DNA from: Guyanagaster necrorhizus
Lineage: Eukaryota; Basidiomycota; Agaricomycetes; Agaricales; Physalacriaceae
Length of the DNA: 64,000 nucleotides
Direction of reading: 5' to 3'
Assembly (NCBI RefSeq): GCF_019112545.1
Contig: NW_025064900.1
Coordinates: 429,765-493,764 of the forward strand
In this document: positions 58,784-64,000 of the stretch, piece by piece
Layout of the letters: each line of letters opens with the position of its first letter
Numbering within the stretch: position 1 is the stretch's first letter
Made by a program: the position numbers and the translations under genes
The notes under the pieces: model-generated
What the model saw: the letters and a program-made list of their open reading frames with translations, nothing else
Told to the model about the DNA's origin: nothing
Databases searched by the model: none

Positions 58784-61700
58784 TATTTTGCTTCTCACAG
58801 CTTGTCTATTAGTTTTAAGATTAATGGAAGCAGATAGCAATTTTTAATTATAATCTTGTTTAGCTTCCAATAATCTTGTACTGGTCAGAGTTTTCCATTC
58901 TTCTTTTTGATGAAGAAGAATGGCAAAGCCATTAAGGACTTTGATGGTTGGATCCTCCTGCTGGAGAGGTTCTTATCTAAGAACTTGTTGAGTTTTTGTT
59001 GTTTGTGATTGCTGAGTGAGTAGGTCTTGCAATCAAGATTAGTGTTAGCATTAGGGACTAATTCAATGGCATGATCTCAGGGTTTGGGCTCTGACAGTTC
59101 ATCAAAATATTTTTTTGTTAAATAGGTCTCAATAGTCCTGAGCCTATTTCAGCACTATTTTCTCAAACATCTTCTCTTTTTTTCCAGCATTTGCTTTGGT
59201 GGCCAAATCATTAGCATGATGTATTGCCCAGATATGTAGTGCCTGTTGGAGATTAATGGTGAGGATGGTCTCATCATCTTCCATCTTTTCATCCTATCAG
59301 TTCTCAGAGTCTTCATCAGATAATTTGAATAGGATTTTTTGGCACTTACACTGTATGAAGATGATTTATTTAGTCTTCCAATTGACTAGTGGGTTGTGTT
59401 GAATGAGCCAGTCATGCCCCAGAAACACCTCCTTGGTTCCTAGGTCAGTGACAGCTAAATCAATCTATTCTGAATAGTCACCAATAGTTAAGTGCAACTT
59501 GATGAATTCAGTAATTGAACCAGCCTGATTTTTTGTGCCATCAGCATTGTATACAGGGATTGGAGCTGCAGTGGCTCTGGTGGAAAGTTTGTGCTCTTTG
59601 ACAAAAGCATGGTTGATTGAGCTGCCAGTGCAACTGCTGTTGATCAGAGCAGTTACTGCATGCACTGACCAATTGGTGAGAGTTTTGATCTAGACTTTGG
59701 CAGTCAAGTCCCACTCTAGTGTTTTGGTTCTCCTGATATATCTTTGGGGTTCCTGAAGCTCATCAAGCCACTCCAATGCTCAACACCATTCTGTCTTTCT
59801 CATTCCTCCAATCATTTCATCAATAACCTCCTCAACTCAGGTCTTGTGTACTCAATTCTTGAGTACTACCTTTGCTGCTTCTTTGGTTGATGCTTTCCTG
59901 ATGGCTCACCATATCCATTCAGTATTGAATGGCTTGAGCCATTTAGTGGGGGTCTCTTCCTCTGTTCAGCTTGTAGGCATTTGAGCTTTTTCAGTTACTA
60001 GTTCTTTTGATGTGTTCATAGTAGTTGAGAATGGAGGTATATTCAGATATGCATATAACTTAGATATATTTGTACCTACAGAAGTACTATTAGTCAATTC
60101 TGTGGCTATGTTTAACACACTGTTCTGTTTGGCCAATCCAATAGGACTATTTACTGGTCAGCCCCCTCTTTTATCTCCTCAATCTTTGTTTCTGTGCTGA
60201 GCTGTTTTTCTTCTTTCTGTAATTCAGTGATTTGTGCTTAGATGTCCTTGCATGTTTGTTTTTTCTTTAGGCAATCCTATGACATGTAGCCTGAAGAGCC
60301 ACAATTGAAGCACTTTCCCTTCTTTTTAAGCTAATCAATATCCATTGGGTTTCTGACTCCTGTATATGTGATACCTATTCTGGTATTCTGCATTCTATAA
60401 CTAGAAGTTGTCAATAATAAGATAGCAGGTTTAGTAGAGGCAGTTTGATTGCTGGGCTTGGAGTTTATTAGTTGGTTGGATTTATAGTACTCCTGCAAGT
60501 TAGACTGCTCTGCCTTCTGCCATTGCCACTCCTTGTACATTTTGATAACTCTTTCTTTTCAGGCATCATACCCTTTTAGAATGTTCATCCCAATGTCAGA
60601 TATCATCTTGATGTAAAAAGATAGAGTGCTCCAGTTGAGTGCCTCCACTATTTATTTATCATTATTAATATCATTCCTGATTTCAGCAAGCTTTATGAGC
60701 CATTCCAGCTTGTCAAAGTATTCAGTAGCCAACTTGTCAACCATCTTATACTCCTTGATCTTTGACTTGTGGACTTTCTGTATGGCCAGATTAATGAATT
60801 TGTTGGTGAGTATTTGTTTGAACACTGGCCAAGATGGAAGTTGGTAATGCTGCTGAGTGGTAGAAAAGAAATTGGAGGAGATCAAGATCCACCATATTTT
60901 GGCTTTGTTTTTGAGGTAAGATGAGACAAAGGTGATATGATTCATGTTGGTTCCAAAAAATGCAATATAAATCTCAAAGTATTGTTTGCAGTCAATAAGA
61001 AATTGGTTGATATTATTGAAAGCACTCTTGAAAGAGCAGGGTTTCCTTAAGAGATTGGAGTGGCACTGCAGGACAGTGGCATTTTTAGGTAATGCTCCCA
61101 TCAGATTAGGTCACTGGTCAAATAGAGGATGCCACCACTCAGTTGGTGGTCTGAGAAATGAATAGAGGGAATTGTCATCAGCAACAAAACTTCCTATTGG
61201 GTTAGCTTCCTTACATACAATTACTCTGTTTTGCATAGTGAACCCTAGACAGATCATCTCAGGATCATCTTTGATGGGCTCTTTGCCACTTCCTTCAGCC
61301 TTATCAGGGGGCAGTTGTCTAGTGAGCAGTTGGCTTCTCTTACTGGCCCAGGGATTTTGGAATCCAACAGATTGAATGGTCAGCTGAGGTCAGGATTGAG
61401 AGAGCCAGATTGCCAATGTTCAGACCAAAAGAGTAGAATATGAGTATTGGCTAGTCATAGTTTGAATAGATGGTGCCATATAGATGGCATGCTTTGGAGC
61501 AACCAATGGGGTCCATGGCATCAGCTGGATGTCAAACTTGGACTTGTATTTTGGCAAGTTGCCAAGTTAATCATCCAGATGTCTTCTGTTGTAAGTGAAA
61601 ATAGCATGTTTCATAGTGAAATACTGTAGAATATCCTGCTATTCTGGTGGATCTGCATAAATATACTGTTGTCTCATGTCTGATACTAACCATTTAGTGT

Positions 61701-62872
61701 CTCATCACAGGAACATTACTCCTTTCTCATACAACTCCTGGTATTCCTTCTCTCTGTTCCACTGTATTTCTTCCTCCAGTGCTTTATCTGTTTTGTCATT
61801 TGCATGTGCTATGAATTCTTCCAGCCTATAGAGGCCTTCCTTGTCATCCTTCTCACTCTCATTGTTGTTGTTCTCCTCATCCTTGCTGTCCTTGTCACAG
61901 AAGCTCTTGGGCTGGTCATAAATGAATAGAGCAGGGGCTTTGATAGTCACTGGTGAGCTGGTCATCAATTCACATGCTGGGTCCAGCTTCAGAGGAGATG
62001 ATTTGAGGAGGAGACTGATCAACAGGTTGACCAGCATTGACCTCAACATCTCTTCAATGACTGCTGCACACTTGGTGTTTCTCCAGTTCTTGGCAATAGA
62101 CATAGAAGTTTCTGTAATATCTGGAATTAAGGAAGAGTGCTGCAACTCTTTTTCCCAGGAATCATCAGAGACTGTGGTTGAAGACATGAGTATTGCTGGG
62201 GACTTGGAGTCTGTAGGTGTCAAGTATAAAGTCAGCATGTGAGGGGATCATATCTATGTCAGTGATGGAGAAAGTTCTGGAATAGAAAGGATACATGGTG
62301 CATTGAGTGGTCTCACTGAGGGAGATGGCCTCTGCTGATCCTGTCCAGGGATCAGTTTCTCCAGCAGTACTAGGCTCTCTGAAGGGAGAGTTGAGTGGGC
62401 TGGTTTCAATTCTGAGCCTATACCAGATGGGAGAATCTGACCTCTATATGATGGCTTCCAACTCATGCTGGTGATATTATAACTGCCAGTCATACTGGGT
62501 TTCTTCATACTCATTCTGGGTCTGGGCTCTTGCATACTTGGCAGTGGCTCAGGCTCATTCTTCTTCATCTTCTCTATTCCACTCTGCTCATACTTCAGAG
62601 AGTATAAAGTCTTCTGCTGTGATGGTGGTGACTGGCTGCAGTCTCTCTCCTGGCTCAAACTGGGTCTGAACCCTTCTGCTCTCATCAACCCATGTGACAA
62701 TTCTTTCATCCTATTGTTCCAGGAGGTTTTCATTATTAATCCAGATGTCAGTGGCCCTATGACTATCATAGTTAGTATGGACTGATGAGGTGAGGCTTCC
62801 AGCTGGTGTAGCATAGAGTGAGTTATGTTCTGAGTTTGATGAAATGCTTTGAGATTTTAAAGCCACTCTAGG
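58784..62872 (-). mobile_element. Ty3/gypsy chromovirus G3, internal part, 3'-truncated
   Basis: Read from high to low: gag (62872 to about 60180) with an N-terminal part similar to G2 (NSLYATPAGSL), capsid core (ILQ-like LQCHSNLLRKPCSFKSAF, 61060) and a zinc-knuckle remnant near 60300; protease near 59640-59590 (ALINSSCTGSSINHAFVKEH, with DSG lost); then the start of RT (about 59080-58790, PFFFIKKKNGKL). It ends at 58784 against G2, before the RT active site. Its 5' LTR lies at 62873-63319. Stops and frameshifts throughout. Confidence 0.85.
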
Positions 62873-63319
62873 TGTTAGGCTCAAGTAATATATGACTACA
62901 AACATGTGATAAACAAGTGCTGTATCAAGTTTGTACAGTCATGCCTGAGTCCACTAAGTGTGTGTAGCAGTGTTATGTCTCAAGGTCAATACAAGTTGAC
63001 TTAAGATAAAGTGATAGAATAAAGAATAGCTTGAGGCTAGAAATACATAGTAGTGACTATGCTACTTATATACTATTCATCTCATAGATAAATATAGTAC
63101 TACTAATTGTGCATTTCATGACTATAGTGCTCATTGTTCTAGAGCATTGTTACTACCTACAAAAGGAGTATTGTCCTGTTGTTAGGGCATTGCTACATGT
63201 TGTGAGATGATAGTTGATTGTGCTGAATAAGGTTGTCCCACAGTTCTAAGTGCTGGTCTAAGCACTCTGACTCAGCATAAATAAGAGTAAAAAAAGAAAA
63301 AGACAAAAAAATCATAATA
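62873..63319 (-). repeat. LTR shared by gypsy G3 (as 5' LTR) and gypsy G4 (as 3' LTR)
   Basis: On the minus strand it begins TATTATGATTTT (TGTTATGATTTT in the other LTRs) and ends CTTGAGCCTAACA, 447 bp, the same length as the G2 LTR. Gag of G3 follows it and the 3' end of another copy precedes it, so one LTR serves two internal regions. Confidence 0.82.
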
Positions 63320-64000
63320 TTACCCTCTCTTTAAGACTATCATTCTGATGGCTTAATTTAGAGATAGTTTATATTCATGTATAGCATCATTAGTATTCAT
63401 GTGTTTTTTATTTATCCACTGATTTGATTCTAGCCCTTATCTTTTTCAGCTGATGAGATAATCAATAGTAGTTGTCATACCCCCTCCTCAGGCACAGATC
63501 TGTCAGGTTCCATAGTTAAGGACTTGATTGATTTTGTAGTGTTCTTCATTGTCAATCAAGTTGAGTGGTGGCAGCAGTGGTCATTCTTAAGTAGAGAATA
63601 AAGGCATTACAAACAGAATTAAGAGAGATTCATTGAAGGTATCATAGATGCATTAGAATAGAGGTAGTTTAAGTTTGTAGGCAGAAGTGCCAACTTTCAC
63701 CAGAATCAAAAAGAGGCCAGTGCATTTATTAGTGAGTTTTTGTTTCAGTCAGAGAAGGTGAAGATTTGACATGTCAAGCTAAATCTTGTCATTTAAGGAG
63801 TATGTGTGTGTGAGATAGTAGTGTTTATCATATTGCATCTTTATAGTGGCAGTGGCTTTTTCAAGGGTGGCTTTCATTTCAAGGTGAGTCTTTGCAATTT
63901 CAGCAGCAAAGTTGGTGGAGGCAGAAGTGATGACATGATATTATGAGATGTGAGTTATAGAGAGATGTTATCTATAGTTGATGAAAAATGGGCTTTTGCC
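63320..64000 (-). mobile_element. 3' end of a further gypsy chromovirus (G4), cut by the window edge
   Basis: Collinear with 43762-44430 of G1: purine tract, degenerate chromodomain region (around 63340-63560) and the end of integrase. It continues beyond the window. Confidence 0.8.

Noticed and set aside
30856..63000. Reassigned stop codons (TGA read as an amino acid) to rescue retroelement frames
   Set aside because: Host genes in the same window use TGA as stop, TAG and TAA stops also occur in the elements, and most TGA fit decayed CGA.
27300..64000. Classical RIP as the cause of the mutations
   Set aside because: RIP in Neurospora acts mainly on CpA and enriches TpA. Here CpA is plentiful and is itself a product; CpG is the target.

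Overview
The window reads as nuclear DNA of a basidiomycete fungus, probably an Agaricomycete. Genes are split by many introns of about 50-60 nt. The F-box protein, the A-T-TE synthetase and the LINE relic are all of kinds familiar from that group. A 565-base N run (1583-2147) shows a draft scaffold.

The window falls into two parts that meet near 27.0-27.3 kb. The left part is CpG-rich and gene-bearing. In order it holds: a multi-pass membrane protein (minus); a GPI-anchored Kre9/Knh1-like wall protein; a dead GH78 alpha-L-rhamnosidase copy (minus) with a LINE 3' end inserted in it; a tRNA-Thr gene; a Tps3/Tsl1-like trehalose synthase subunit; a stand-alone HAD protein; an F-box protein (minus); a small fragment of a synthetase gene; an intact GH78 rhamnosidase; and, convergent with it, an adenylation-thiolation-thioesterase synthetase (minus). 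The dead and intact rhamnosidases are paralogues in opposite orientation, and their similarity continues into the promoter.

The right part (about 27.3-64 kb) has almost no CpG and consists mainly of mutated retrotransposons. It contains a likely P450 N-terminal relic; three LTR-like repeats of about 1.8 kb; a copia element with a second copia nested inside it, both with target duplications; and at least four Ty3/gypsy chromovirus copies in minus, plus, minus, minus order, several truncated and one (G1) carrying a nested LTR-like repeat. No intact transposon ORF is left.

The most informative signal is the mutation record. A fragment of the synthetase gene lies in the CpG-poor part, while its parent is intact in the CpG-rich part. 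All 23 CpG sites of the parent in the aligned stretch are lost in the fragment: 22 became TpG or CpA, almost evenly, as expected if methylated CpG decays on both strands. The same signature appears in target duplications, LTR pairs and reverse transcriptase active sites. Older relics in the left part keep their CpGs, so the process was confined to one chromatin block. I see no operons, CRISPR arrays or rRNA. Exon borders were placed by eye.
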